This document shows, piece after piece, positions 36,058-47,905 of a DNA stretch of 64,000 nucleotides; the first letter of the stretch is position 1, and the number at the start of each line of letters is the position of its first letter. Both the position numbers and the translations under genes were made by a program. Origin of the DNA: Ancylostoma caninum. Taxonomy: Eukaryota > Nematoda > Chromadorea > Rhabditida > Ancylostomatidae. Location: NCBI GenBank assembly GCA_037903475.1, contig JBAJFG010000107.1, forward strand, positions 186,001 through 250,000, written 5' to 3'. Below the pieces are notes generated by a model. That model did no database searches and was not told the DNA's origin. It was given only the letters and a program-made list of their open reading frames with translations.

Positions 36058-38009
36058 CTAATTCGCCTTCCTCACAATCACTTCCGTAGTGTCCTCCTCC
36101 ACTTCTACCGAGCCACTGTCCTCATTCCCTTCTTTTTTTGAGTCCTAAAACAGGGTTTTCAGAAAAACTCACCGAAGAAAGAAAGAAGAAGAGAGGAAAA
36201 TGTAACCCACAGCATCATGTACTTTTAGGCGGAAGATTCCGCAGTGCACAGCTTCGTTCGCTGCGGTGCAGTACTCGTCTGTGTGAGCGGCGAAGGAAAT
36301 TTGCTGGAACAGCACTTTTTGAGGCTAGAATTATACGGAGCGCAAATTCTTACCTGACCGTGATCGGATCGGGCCAGAAAGGCCGAAATATTCTAGTTAT
36401 GCACTTTTTGAGAGATATTTAGGTCGAAAATCATTTTGAAGATGTGTTTATTTAGCGTGAACCTTGAACTACCTGAGTGAATTACAATACCTCGGTGAAT
36501 TACAATTCCATCAACTTTAGTTGTTCTCATATATACATGACTTCAGCAAGAATTTATCGAATTTCATGAGCTCCTTTCAGAAAGGAAAGAGAATATTAGG
36601 AGTTAGGACGTAGAGAGGCAAAATAATGTGGTATCTGGTTCTGTACCTGAATCTATGCAATACAAAGCCCCTGAATATTAGCTCTCTATTGGCTTACCTC
36701 AGCATTAATATTGAATATCTTAATCACAGGAAAATAGCTATGTTTTGGTAATATTCCAATAAAAAAGAAGAAAAACTGGCCTTGTCGTTACAAACAACAA
36801 TGTATTCGGCGCTGTTTTTCAGCTGTTCACTGATGGTGCTCAAGCTGTTCTCGACATCGTCTTTCATGTGCTAGAATGGAGAACAAAATTAAAGTGGAAA
36901 TTTCGAGGAAAATTACAATGGACTCCTACCCATGCAAAATACCACGATCAAGTATCGCACCTCAAAGCTCTCTAAAGTCAGACGTAAAGTTACCTTAATC
37001 ATAATCTGTCGCAGTTGATCGCTGTTACATTTTTCGCCGCTGTTGTGCGTGACGACCTGCGATGCTTCACGCTTCTTGCGCCCACATCCGCCGCATCCTC
37101 CTTAATTACAGGAATAGGTATAACCACTATCGTAGCCGAACACTTTGCATGAACTGAACTCAAAGTGCCTGTTCTGCGTAAAAATCCACTAAAATCAAAC
37201 AGCGTGATGCGGAACTTTCAATCTGTTATTGAATCCACAGCTAGAAAGTGACAGAAAATCCTGATTTCGTAACTAACCTCCGCCACCGCCGCAGCAACCA
37301 CCAGACGGAGCGGGTGGAGGTGGTGCAGGACAGCCTGAAAGGAATCAAAAGCAATGGTGATTCGATCTTGAAATAAGCGTTTTAGCAGTGCCATGGGTCG
37401 TTGTTCTTATCCCGTCAACTTTTGAGGAATTATGTATTTTAAAAAACGAAGAATCACCGTCGGAAATTTTCTTGTTATATGTGCTGTTCTTATCTTATTA
37501 GATTTTTCAAACTAGTACAAATAATTAAATGACTCACAACAGCAAGGCTGTGGTGGTGGTGGTGGCGGCGGCGGAGGAGGAGGAGGAGCAGGACAACCTG
37601 AAAGCATCTCAGTAGTCCCTCAAGACTATGCTGGTTATTTATTGCTAATGCATACTATATTTTCAAAAAGAACTCACAACAGCAACCTCCTCCTCCCCCA
37701 CCTCCCATAGAAAATTATATGTGCTGTTCTTATCCTATAACTTCTTCCAAACTAGTACAAATAATTAAATGACTCACAACAGCAAGGCTGTGCTGGTGGT
37801 GGAGGCGGCGGTGGTGGCGCAGGAGGAGCAGGACAACCTGGAGAGATTCCTGTCGTGCTATGCTGTATACTTATTCCTAATGCTTATTAATATATTATTT
37901 CCAAGCAGAACTTACAACAGCAACCTCCTCCTCCTCCACCTCCCATAGGAAACAAGAAGGCGGAGGAGAGAGGAGCAAGTATTAGTAGGAGAAGTACTAG
38001 TTGCTGCAT
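36058..38009 (-). CDS. Ground-like domain secreted protein (GRL gene C)
   Basis: Eight exons (38009-37916, 37837-37778, 37597-37538, 37334-37278, 37100-36994, 36870-36781, 36303-36211, 36144-36058) give 215 residues. Residues 1-17 are a signal peptide ending SSA, followed by FLFPM and a Gly run. Exons 2-4 each encode a module starting CCPAPP, with Pro runs and closing CC; all are flanked by phase-1 introns. GGCGGCGRKKRE is a furin-type site. The Ground-like domain follows: KCNSDQLRQIM, YIVVC, EYC and VHCGIFRLKV. An acidic tail (SVEVEEDTT) ends the protein. The exon 6 donor reads AAG|GCCAGT instead of GT, a GC-type or damaged splice site. A 240-base tandem duplication (37475-37948) created exons 2 and 3. 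Close paralog of gene D: exon 5, 6 and 7 lengths match D exons 6, 7 and 8. Confidence 0.8.
37475..37948 (-). repeat. 240-base tandem duplication inside GRL gene C
   Basis: 37475-37714 and 37715-37948 are direct copies: each starts TTATATGTGCTGTTCTTATC, contains AACTAGTACAAATAATTAAA, then a Cys/Pro module exon, then a copy of the 3' part of exon 1 ending CCTCCCATAG. In the inner copy the exon 1 fragment (about 37675-37710) keeps a donor but has no usable acceptor, and any splice from exon 2 at its nearest AG would give a stop, so it must be skipped. Confidence 0.9.
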
Positions 38010-38737
38010 CCCGAAGCACCAAGTCGGTTACTGCAATATTCAGTTTCTGGTTGTAGGCTTGAATTGAACGTCATGATTGAAACCAATCTCAGAACATTTT
38101 AAGCGTTTTACGTTATTTCGAAACTTCTCTGAGACTGGCACACGTGTACGTCATCCGTCATGCAACATGTGGAATTGAGGTAAAAAGCTCTTTTTTTTCT
38201 GGTAACTATTATAGTAAGGACTAACGACCTACCGAAACTCGAAATTATTATACATAAAGCACGTTTTGATTATAGAATGCACAATATTCTAATCTTTTTG
38301 GTGTCTATTTCAGTGTATATGTGAAGTATGCCAAGACACGTCTGGGAAGAAAATACGGTAGCTCATGGAAGAAAGCGGATACTTGTAATCCGTGGACATC
38401 TCCACCTCGGATACGGTTTATATAGTGAGGTAATTTAGCTGATTTCATGGTCGCGCACAGCCAGTTAAGGAGTTGTTGTTCCATGACGACACTGGTTCGT
38501 CCAAGCTATGCACATAAGCCGCCACCAGCAGTAACCAGTTACATTAACAAGCCTGCAATACCACTATGCATGAGATCCGTAAGTGAAACCAAGTGCGCAC
38601 TTGGTCTCGCCTATGGAACGGAGCTTCACCCAGGATCCGTTTGCATCCAGTGCATCGCCCTGATCCGGAAGTGCTGATCCTACTCCATTCGCACTCTCAA
38701 GAGAACCAAAAAAGCAAAACTGTGTGTGCTAAACTCT
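38010..38737. other. Upstream region of GRL gene C
   Basis: Presumed 5' flank. No clear core promoter beyond AT-rich stretches was identified; a short plus-strand frame at 38447-38677 is not supported. Confidence 0.4.
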
Positions 38738-39158
38738 TAAAGGCAGTGTGTCACCTCGTTTTGTTGGCTGAAAATACCAACAGACTCTAGACCTCCTCGT
38801 CACGCTAATTCCAAAGATGTACGTCAATGCTCATAAAAATGATGAAGACCCCGTTTTCGGAGGGTCCGAAAGTGCAGTTCACGGACCACTTGGGCGGAGC
38901 GGTCCGTGAATGTGCTGGCTGCCCGCCACGTCTGCAGCGTTGGCCAACACGTCTAGACGTGTCCGATCGATGAGATCAACGGCTTCACGCATCCACTCGG
39001 CTCGACAAACTGTTACAAATCCCGTCCCGAAAAACGTTTAAAAATGAGGTTTAAAGACCTTTTAGTAACACTATAGGTATACCGTTGGATTCAGCGTGTC
39101 GAGGAGATTCAGAATCTGGTAAAAGCTCAGACACGAAAACGAGGTGACACACGGTATC
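38738..39158. mobile_element. MITE with AGGCAGT-type end
   Basis: The left end TTAAAGGCAGTGTGTCACCT and the right inner end share a perfect 17-base inverted repeat (GTGTGTCACCTCGTTTT at 38746-38762 against 39136-39152). The outermost bases of the right end have diverged. Its left terminus resembles the TTAA element in receptor 1 intron 5, so it may belong to the same superfamily. No coding sequence. Confidence 0.65.
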
Positions 39159-39823
39159 AAACATCGAGAGCTGGATTTTGAAAACAACCACCTAGACCAA
39201 CATTGGTCAGCGTATTTGGTCACCATATAGGTGACGTACTGCTAAGAGAAGCACAACGTGAGAATTGATTAGGTAACCTGATTAAGCTTGGTTATGTGTT
39301 CATGAATCCAGGCTCAAAGTGATTTTTCGTTAACGTCAGTGGGCAAACTTCTCCGAAAATTTTCTCATGTTTCTCATGCTTCAAAGCTTAAAAGAGAGGG
39401 AGAGAGAGAGAGTTAAAGAGATGAAAACGTGATTACAGGAAAAGAAGCAGGAAAGAAGCTGGAGAAGGGAATCAGAGAAGCGGGTTCTGACCTGTGGTAA
39501 GATGGGAAACCTCATCCCAGCGGATATAACGGTTTCAGGAGGACATTTCTCACTGTCTACAGGGAACGATCATGATTCATGTCAGCTACTGGTATAAAGA
39601 TCCACATGTGTTTTTTCAAGAAGGTCCACATGTGTTTTTTTTACAAGAACACTACTCAGTTAGGCAGATCCTTTGGCTTCCGTAATTAAGCCGCCTGACG
39701 TCCACTTTGGCTGAAGTGTACATACAAAACATTTTTAAGGCTTTTCAACGATATTTTTCTAGAAAATTCTCTCTATCCTTCCATTACACACGACTGACCT
39801 CACCACAAAGCACTTTGAAAAAA
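39159..39823. other. Intergenic between MITE and GRL gene D
   Basis: Includes a GA-rich run (GAGAGGGAGAGAGAGAGAG near 39394-39412) and a doubled TCCACATGTGTTTTTT segment near 39600-39640. No gene recognised. Confidence 0.45.
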
Positions 39824-39829
39824 TTTATT
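39824..39829 (-). terminator. Poly(A) signal of GRL gene D
   Basis: AATAAA on the minus strand, 38 bases past the stop codon at 39868. Confidence 0.6.
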
Positions 39830-39867
39830 TCAATATTTATGAAAGTTTGTCTATTTTAATTAGGGGT

Positions 39868-42735
39868 TCAGTCCTTCTTGACCTCGGGTTTTGGCTCCTC
39901 CTTCTTTTCCTCGTTGGCTGCGGTAACAGCCAGAACCTCAGCTTTCACAGCCGCGCTGGCGTCGACTTTCTTTGTTTCTGGTGCAGCTGCAGCTGGAGCA
40001 GGAGTGGGTGCCTACGAACAGGACACGTTTTAAAAACAAAGCAAATCGGGTTAAAAGGAGGTCTTAGTAAAATGGCAAATGATTTTTCACATTTTTATGT
40101 CCTTTCTTAGAGCTAGAACTAAAGCAACGTTGTAAATAATTCTTTACAAAATTCTATTAAAGTGGCCAGTTCTTTGGTTATTTCCTTTTTTGATGACAAT
40201 CAGGCTACACATGGCTAGAGGAAGCCAAGAGACATCAAGGAGAAAAGAATAGGATGCCTAGAATTTACAATCTCTTGTGAACTCACCGTCCGTTTAACGT
40301 TAACTCGGAAAATGGCGCAGTAGACCTCCTCGACCTGCACTTGGCAATAGTCGTCAGCTTCAGCGACGAATTGTAGGTTCTACAAAAAAAAACCCTTTAG
40401 AAATGCGGAATCAGAAGAGAATGACGAAATGATAATAGAATAATCGTTCAGAATCTAAACCCCCATGAGCGATAGGGGAAGTTTATCTCTGAGGCATGCA
40501 ACGAGAGCTTACCTTGTCACTGCAGAAGAGTGTGTAGTCATGTTGTTCCTTGAGTTTCTCACGGATTGCTGTCAAGCTGCTGCTGACGTCCTTCTTGATG
40601 TTCTGGAATGAAATTGGTGAAAAATACATAATCCAATGTTTTATAGTAGATTCTATCCTGGGCTCTTGGGACTTAACCAATTCTTCATAAGGTCCGCTTC
40701 AAAAAATAAGGAGGAAGGCATTCCATGTGATTATATTTGCTATTCAAGCATGACTAAGTTCTTTAATACTCTTACTGCTCTTACTTAAACACTGAACTGA
40801 GTCGAAGACATTATTTCTTGTCGTTTTAGCTACGTTAGCAAAACATTTTCCCTTTTCTTTTTTGCAATGTTGCTGTCCAATCGCTCCTATCTTTACAGTA
40901 CTCTAATACAGTCAAAGGAGAGCTTGTACAAGACGCGTGCGTGCGTTTCACGTGCGACTACTTGCTAAAAGACGGACTTAAATGCATTCCAAACTCACGG
41001 CATTGAGAACGAGACGCAGTTCTTCGCTGTTGCACTTGCTGATATCCTCGAAGGAGATGAGGTTAGCGGCTTCTCTCTTCTTACGACCGCACCCTCCTCC
41101 ACAGCCTGGAAGATGTACGTATTCAGATATGAGTCTAAGTGACACACATAAGTCACACTCGAATCATATGTTTTTTCTGCAACTCCGGATTTCTCCAAAA
41201 AACTGTGGATAACGCACTGAAATTCATGAACATTAGCCATGCCCAAGTTTGTTTGTTGGAAAAGTATTCATTAAAGCGTATTTAAAATAACTCACCACCT
41301 CCTCCTCCGCAGCCACCTCCGCCTCCACCGCATCCTCCTAAAGAAAAAATTTTGAGCATCACTTTGCTTTTCTCCAATGGGATCAACAAAGAGTCCAATT
41401 TTTTCATGGAACCACAACTATTAGCATCAACCTCCACTTACAAACCGCTTGGGGAGATTTTTGCTTTTCTACCTAAAAACTAGGGCTACTATTGTTTTGG
41501 AGAGCTGTTTGCGCAGTGGGCGTGGCCGTGGGTGGAGTCTGGCAACTAGAAGATCAGACAAACAACGGCAGAACTAAACAAGAGTAAAACGTGCTAAGGA
41601 GTCGGCGAATTCCTCTCTTAATATTAGGGAAGTTAACAAGATCTCTAGGAATCAAGTATCGTTCTCGTGGCGTAACTATTTGTGGAGAATCTCTTCGGAT
41701 TTTTTCGACGGTAAGAAACTTTGAGAAGTGACTATAGGATGTATATAAGACTACAGTAAGTCTATGTCCGCTTGCCGCGCTGTATCATCTGCGTCCTGGC
41801 TCTCTGACTGTCTGGGCATCCGCACTATTCACTCATACCACAGTTCTCATTCCGGACCGATCTCGTGGTGGGCATCAAGTGGAGCGGATGTGACCTCTCT
41901 GACCACTGGGTTGACATTCATGAAGCTATAACCCAACAAAACAAGCAATGGTAGTGATCGCAGTAATAACTACGCCATGCTAGAGGACGAGAAGTTAGTT
42001 TGCTAGAATGGATTCCCTTTAATTTACGTTCATGGGTCCTAGCCCTGGAATCTCTATGAACTTTCCAAAAAACCTGCAGCAGTTAAAAGATAAGAAAGCC
42101 CTTCTGTGGTCACCTCTGCAGCCAGCTGTTATTCACCAATTTGGCTTGATATTCAATTAAAAATGGATTATCTCGTATAAAATTTGGTCTGCTCACCTCC
42201 GCATCCTCCGCCACCTCCGCCGCATCCTCCTAAAAAAGTTAATTTTGGCGCCTTTTTTGTCTCATTTGGAATTTGGTAGAGATCTTCCACAAATGGTTCA
42301 CCCACCTCCGCATCCGCCGCCTCCGCCGCAGCCGCCTCCGCACGATGGTGGTGGTGGTGGGGGTGGAGGGGGAGGAGCACATCCGCCGCCTCCGCCTAAA
42401 TGCATACGATTTTGGTGCTTTCATTCCGATCTATCTGCTATGGAATTTTTATAGATTCATTAATTAATACCTCCGCATCCGCAAGCTGGTTGTGGTGGTG
42501 GGCAGCCTAAATTCGCAAAATTTTGTTTTTTTTTTAATTTAAATTCATTTACTGAAAAGAACTCAGGGAAAATGATGGAAGCTTCAGGTTTCTGGGTATA
42601 ACTCAACATCTATGTTGGATATACCAAGGTGACTTTCAACAACTCACAACATCCTCCGCCGCCACCTCCTGTCATAGGGAACAAGAAGGCTGCTGTGGTG
42701 GCGGTGAGCGCCAGCAACACAGTGACTTGTCGCAT
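39868..42735 (-). CDS. Ground-like domain secreted protein (GRL gene D)
   Basis: Nine exons (42735-42648, 42506-42471, 42395-42306, 42229-42197, 41337-41296, 41105-40999, 40602-40513, 40379-40287, 40011-39868) give 240 residues. A signal peptide (MRQVTVLLALTATTAA) is followed by FLFPM and a Gly run. Exons 2-5 (36, 90, 33 and 42 bases) are mini-exons of Gly/Cys/Pro repeats with phase-1 introns on both sides. GCGRKKREA is a furin-type cleavage site. The Ground-like domain has KCNSEELRLVL, TLFC, DYC and VYCAIFRVNV, the four family cysteines. The last exon is an Ala/Pro/Lys/Glu-rich low-complexity tail ending PEVKKD. All donors and acceptors are canonical. It shares FLFPM, the RKKREA site and three exon lengths with gene C, showing a duplication with later divergence of the repeat region and tail. 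Confidence 0.88.
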
Positions 42736-44924
42736 TCTGAAATATTAGGGTTTTGTATCCCTGGGCTATAGATTGCGGTCGGTTTTACTACAGGATTTCA
42801 TCAAAGACTAATGAGAATGAAATTAGTGCGGAGAGATCGTTACATCCTTTTAGAATCTCGGGATTTTCAATAGTTCTACACGATTGTGGAAGTTTTTGTT
42901 GCTTTGCAATAATCTATGGTTAAAAAATTTGAACTAATTATATTTAAGGCAGGAGGATTTTCTGATTTTTCCACGATTTTTCTAGCATGATGAAGTAGCA
43001 ATGATGAGATACTTAGCACGAACCAAAAACATGCGAAACAGACGCCTTCAATTTATTTTCACGCTTTTTTTTGTATGCAAAAACCTCAACGAAAAACAGT
43101 GCTTCCTCCGAAAGAAAAAAAAGAAGGAAATCTTTTGAAAATGGCAAGGATGACATTAATTCTCAAAAGAGTGACAAGGATCAGAAGGATAAGCTTCTAT
43201 GGCTAGCTTTTATGGCTTCGAAAGAAGTAGGAAATGCTAACGGCTAATGATGATATATGCACAGTCAGCTGGTCTTTTATAGCTTAGCGACTTGTCAGGT
43301 GCTATCTAATAGCCCGTTCTCTTTGTTTGTACCAGTAGCGCGGCGATGATCCAGGCAACTGGCTTACGCCAGCGCCTTGTGCGGAGAAAACGGTGATCAT
43401 GACAAGATAAGATGATGCCTTTCTATGTTGTGCAGCGCTCAACAGGCTTTCTTTCTGCTCAAGTGCTTACCCTTCACCAAAGTATGTCCTCTCTTTATCA
43501 CCACTATTCCATACGTAGTCCGCTTGAGAATCTTGTGAAACCGGCATATGAATGTCATTACTGGGCCAAGGATTCACAGAATTTGTAGACGTATGCGGGA
43601 AATTATTGTAATGACAACAAGAAAATGAGATTCTCCTTGTTTGAGGTGGAAAAAATGTTTTGTTCTATCACCTGAGAATGAGGACGTCAGCATGAGAGCA
43701 GAACCTTCGATTTCTGGTTTTGTTCAGGAACGATTCATGGCAGATGCCATTTCAAACCTTCACGATGACGTCAAAAAAGTAGTACTCGCGAATAAAGAAA
43801 ATATACACTTCTGTGGAGGTCAAAACGAAATCATTGTATTTTTTCTACTATAGCTACTTTACTTCTTGGTTAGTCAGGAAGTGCAGAAACATTACGTAAT
43901 GACTACAGAGTGTCAGATCAATTAGAGATGTCCTGAGAAAGCTGTAATAACATTTTCACCTTTTTCCGTTCACTCAAAAGCGTGGATCACATTCTACGTT
44001 GCATTGTGCACAAGGAACGGTTATGATAATTGTTGGACTTCCGCCCACACCTGAAAAAGGCTGTTCTAATAAAATTTGAAACAAAAATGCATACACAACA
44101 AAGTGCTGCATCAATTCCAGTTATGTACATGGGGGTGTGTGGACCTTTCGCAAACACATGTATCGTTTTAGTTGAATCTTCTAAGCCCTCTTTCCGGGCA
44201 ACGAAAAATGGGAACGGTGGTGATGAGCGGCGGTGGTCGCCTACTAGTGGTTCACCGCAGACCGCACGGTTGAGTTTTTGGAGACAACTATACATCTTCG
44301 TTGTCGTGTGCTGTGAGTAGGACAACTCAAGAGCTACCAGTACGAAAACAGAGAAATTGATCAGGAAAACTTCCTAGGAGTAGATACAATGAGCGCCAAC
44401 GGAGGCGCGGACACGGTTCGACACTCTGGTAGCAACTCAGGGTTTTGTTGGTACTCTTTCATCCTATCTCATGCTGACTGTCAGAAAAACTGGGTAACAA
44501 CCAGGAAAACCCTATAATTTGTTATTGGGGAGGGGGGGGGAGAGGATATCAGAGTGAGCGGGGCGGTCGCGCCGCGTGTTCCTCAAAGTAGCGGATAGTG
44601 GTGCACACTCATCGACGCCTACTGTAGTCGTGATTTCCTGGGAACCATACAATAGGTGTAAAGAGCGCAGCGTGGTAAGCATGCGGAAAAATGCTCATCC
44701 CCCTAAATAATGTGTTTCATCTCATATCTTTCTGTGAATTCAGAAGTTGTTGTGGATATTTATACATTTAAGACGATCCTGAGCAATAACAACATCATGG
44801 CAACAATAATGAGCATTGTTATAGTAGTTTAAACAAACAAACAACAACTAACACAGCACCATGATCATTTGGTATAAGATTTGAGTAAAATGCTATCGCT
44901 CTTTTACCATTGAATTTAATAAAA
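42736..44924. other. Intergenic between GRL gene D and nuclear receptor gene
   Basis: Upstream region of gene D; an AGATAAG GATA-type motif occurs near 43405. Overlapping frames on both strands at 43987-44325 have no motif. A G-rich run lies near 44529-44541. No gene recognised. Confidence 0.45.
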
Positions 44925-47905
44925 CTAAGTGTCAAATCCAAAAAACTCCTTTACTACGGCATCATATTCGACGATATCAAAAAACGTGATCATGACCAAT
45001 GAGTTGACGAGCTCGCACATTTGCTGCTAGAAATAGAGTGACAATTTTTTTCAATGAGATAGACAAGCTAAAAATCCAGGGAAAATACAATGCTCCAGAA
45101 GCAAACTCACAAATACGCACGATATGAACAAAATCAGGTTCCCGACCCACTCTTCCGGGCTTGTGGATCGTTCCTGTGCGAGATCGTGGAGGCAATTGAT
45201 GAGCAGGTTACGCTGGGCCTTACATATTCGACGCCCATTTTCGCCAAACTTATAGTGACCTGGAAGTGGGCGGCTAAATAAGTCTGCAGTTACTGGTACT
45301 AGTGTTGTAGGTCAACTCCTGTGAGACCTAATGAGGCTCAAGTACACGCTCAATGAGTCAGTAAAACGGTAGAAATAAAAGAGGAAACATTAGTTAAAGT
45401 AGGAAGCTGACACTTACTTATGTGCCAGCATATAAGCGCCTTCAGGACACAAAACTCATCGAATTCGAGCCCTAGCTCATGGAATGGCACTATAAGACTA
45501 TGCCAGAGAGCTACTTTCTGTGGAACAATTGACCTGAAAAATAATTTTTGAGCAATATTTCATCTTTGTATACTAATTTTACATTGCACATATATAACCG
45601 TGACAACTCGTCCTTTGGTAGTACAAGCTATTCCATTGATTATCAATTTCTTCAAATTTGGCAATTGGTTACAAACAAGGGGACATGTGCAAAACTTCAC
45701 TGGCCGGATTCATTAAAGTTGACAAACAATTTTCTTCTTTTTTTCTCTTTTATTTTCAAGAAAGGTCAATTTTCTTGATCACCTAGAGTGGACGAGTTCC
45801 CCGAAAATGATGTGAGATAGCTTGCTCTCCTTAGCACTAGTCATCAAACAAGTCGCTTGGACGAAATATGCACATTTTGCCCGGAAAACTCGTCCATCCT
45901 GGAAGGGCGGGTAGGTCACAACATCATCAGGGCTGGGATTCATGAAAGTCTTACCACTAAACTGGCTAAAATGATTGGTTACTCGCTATGCTACACAAGG
46001 AGAAGATGAGCACGAGATGTCAGGATTTGCTAACCTGGTTAGAGCTACCCAAATGTTCATGGATCCCAGTCCACTAATGAGATACCGCCATAGGGAATGG
46101 GTACAAAGATGAACACCTGCACAGTAAAAATCACCCACTTATACTTGGCCTGGTCCTCACTGTTCGCGAACAAATGCTGCGCCCACGGTTCATCTCCAGT
46201 CATCGGCATCGGATCCACGCAGATGTACTCACAGGTGTTCAGCACCATCCACTTATCTTCGAACGAAATACGGGAAGTGAAATATGCCGAGTTCAACAGC
46301 GCATCCACACCACAGACGTATCGGTAGAGAATGTGCTAGAAAAAATTGCTATATTTAGGATAGGCGACGGACAACGCTATTTTCGGACCTTATCAGAAGG
46401 CTCAAGTTCGTCGAACTGCATGATAGAGATGGCGTAATCGTACAGCATGATGAAGTCGGACCGCTTGTTACCAGCGTATTCCTTGTAATTCAGGGGCTTT
46501 AGATGCCGTTTCTCGTAAGGCTGAATGATAGAAGTACACTATCATCTTCCTGCTACTATGTCGAGATGATAAGAGGGATGGGCATGAATAATTTCAACAT
46601 TTCTGTCAGTGAATACGCTACAAATTTCAATTGCACTACTCTTTGTCCTCCCACTCCTATAGGGCTATTGTATTTAAACAGTTCCTGATGGCACACTCAC
46701 TACATATGGCGGCTTGGTAAACAATACAAGTAAACCCACACATTCGCACATTGTTGTAAATACACTGATCATTTTCGCATCAGTGTACATTATTCTTCGT
46801 CGATTGTTCAAGTACGCCTCGATTCGCTGGTAATGATCAATGACCTTCCGGCGAGCTTCCCTCTCCAGATCCGTTGCTGGAATTTTCACAGTTGTATTGA
46901 GCTCCTTGAGTATATTTACCCAATCGGTTAACCTATAGGAATTCTCGGCACTTCTGAGCTCCTGTTTAACGACGGCGAATCAGAAGTAGTCGCACATTCC
47001 GTGAATTCCGTCGCTTCAAGTGTAGTGTCTTCGTATCGCGTCTCACTTTCTCTGGTAAGCCGCGTCGTTTTCTCCGCCCCTCGGGTAGACCTTACCACTG
47101 GAAAAAAAAGTCTCCGTCTTATCTCGTAGTTTCCTGGACTTTCGGTTGAAAAAAACCTACATTCTCTGCTCATTTTCGCTGCAATACATTTGTCAAAGCG
47201 ACACTTCTTGCAGCACATGCGTTTTTCTGGAAAAGTTACCATCTGTTTGAAAAATTGGCTTCTATAAATACTAAAAAAGTAAAGGTATGTCTTTATAGTT
47301 CATAGCCAAAGAACTTCTGTGTTTTACGGTTTCACAATGCTTTCCATTGAACTTTGGCCAAATTAGCCAAATTCATTTTCATGAAAATATTTTTTTATTC
47401 CAAAAGTTTAACGTGTACTGAGCGATTGCTGCTCTTGAGAAAATTTTCCCAACGAAAAATTTTATTTTAGCGATAGCAGCAGTAATTTCATGGGGCCAGC
47501 AAAGCAGGAATAACCTAGTCAGCTGAGTGAACAAAAAAACCATCGCTCGGCATGTCCCTGTGATTAACCAGATCCACGAATTAGCCAATCGCAGAGCGAG
47601 ATCGCTCCACACCCAAAAACCAGCACAAGGTGGAAAGAATTTTATTCCTTGGGTCAACCACTCACCGTAGTGAATTGTACAAGGTGTCGGCTCCTTGCAC
47701 TCATAGACAACATTCAAAGCCACCGCTCGACGGAAAAATGCTGCACACGCCTTGAAGCACACAGACGGTTAAATTTACCAGTTGTTTCCGTAAGAATTAG
47801 CTTTTAGCAATCCATAAAAACACTAACTTTACATGAGCGAGCTCCAAAATGCACGGATCTTGCTGTGGGCGACTCACAAATCTCACACACAGTGCGAGTA
47901 TTCAT
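44925..47905 (-). CDS. Nuclear hormone receptor (nematode NHR family)
   Basis: Nine exons (47905-47828, 47750-47666, 47226-47096, 46961-46701, 46520-46389, 46335-46135, 45517-45418, 45259-45111, 45026-44925) join in phase to 412 residues. The DNA-binding domain is N-terminal: zinc finger 1 uses C7, C10, C25, C28 with HFGARSCKACAAFFRR, and finger 2 uses C44, C50, C60, C63 with CCKKCRFDKC. A hinge leads to a ligand-binding domain from about residue 99, including LTDWVNILKEL, KPLNYKEYAGNKRSDFIMLY, a helix with LEFDEFCVLKALICW, EEWVGNLILF, and a C-terminal helix DAVVKEFFGF. It should act as a DNA-binding transcription factor in the nucleus; the ligand is unknown. The exon 2 acceptor (TTCAAG) and exon 5 donor (GTCCGA) are weak, but every phase agrees. 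The ATG directly follows CACCAG, a possible splice-leader acceptor. Subfamily not assigned. Confidence 0.9.

Noticed and set aside
42168..42467. Gly/Arg- and Pro-rich frames on both strands near 42.3 kb
   Set aside because: They are frame-shifted readings of the Gly/Cys/Pro mini-exons 2-4 of GRL gene D.
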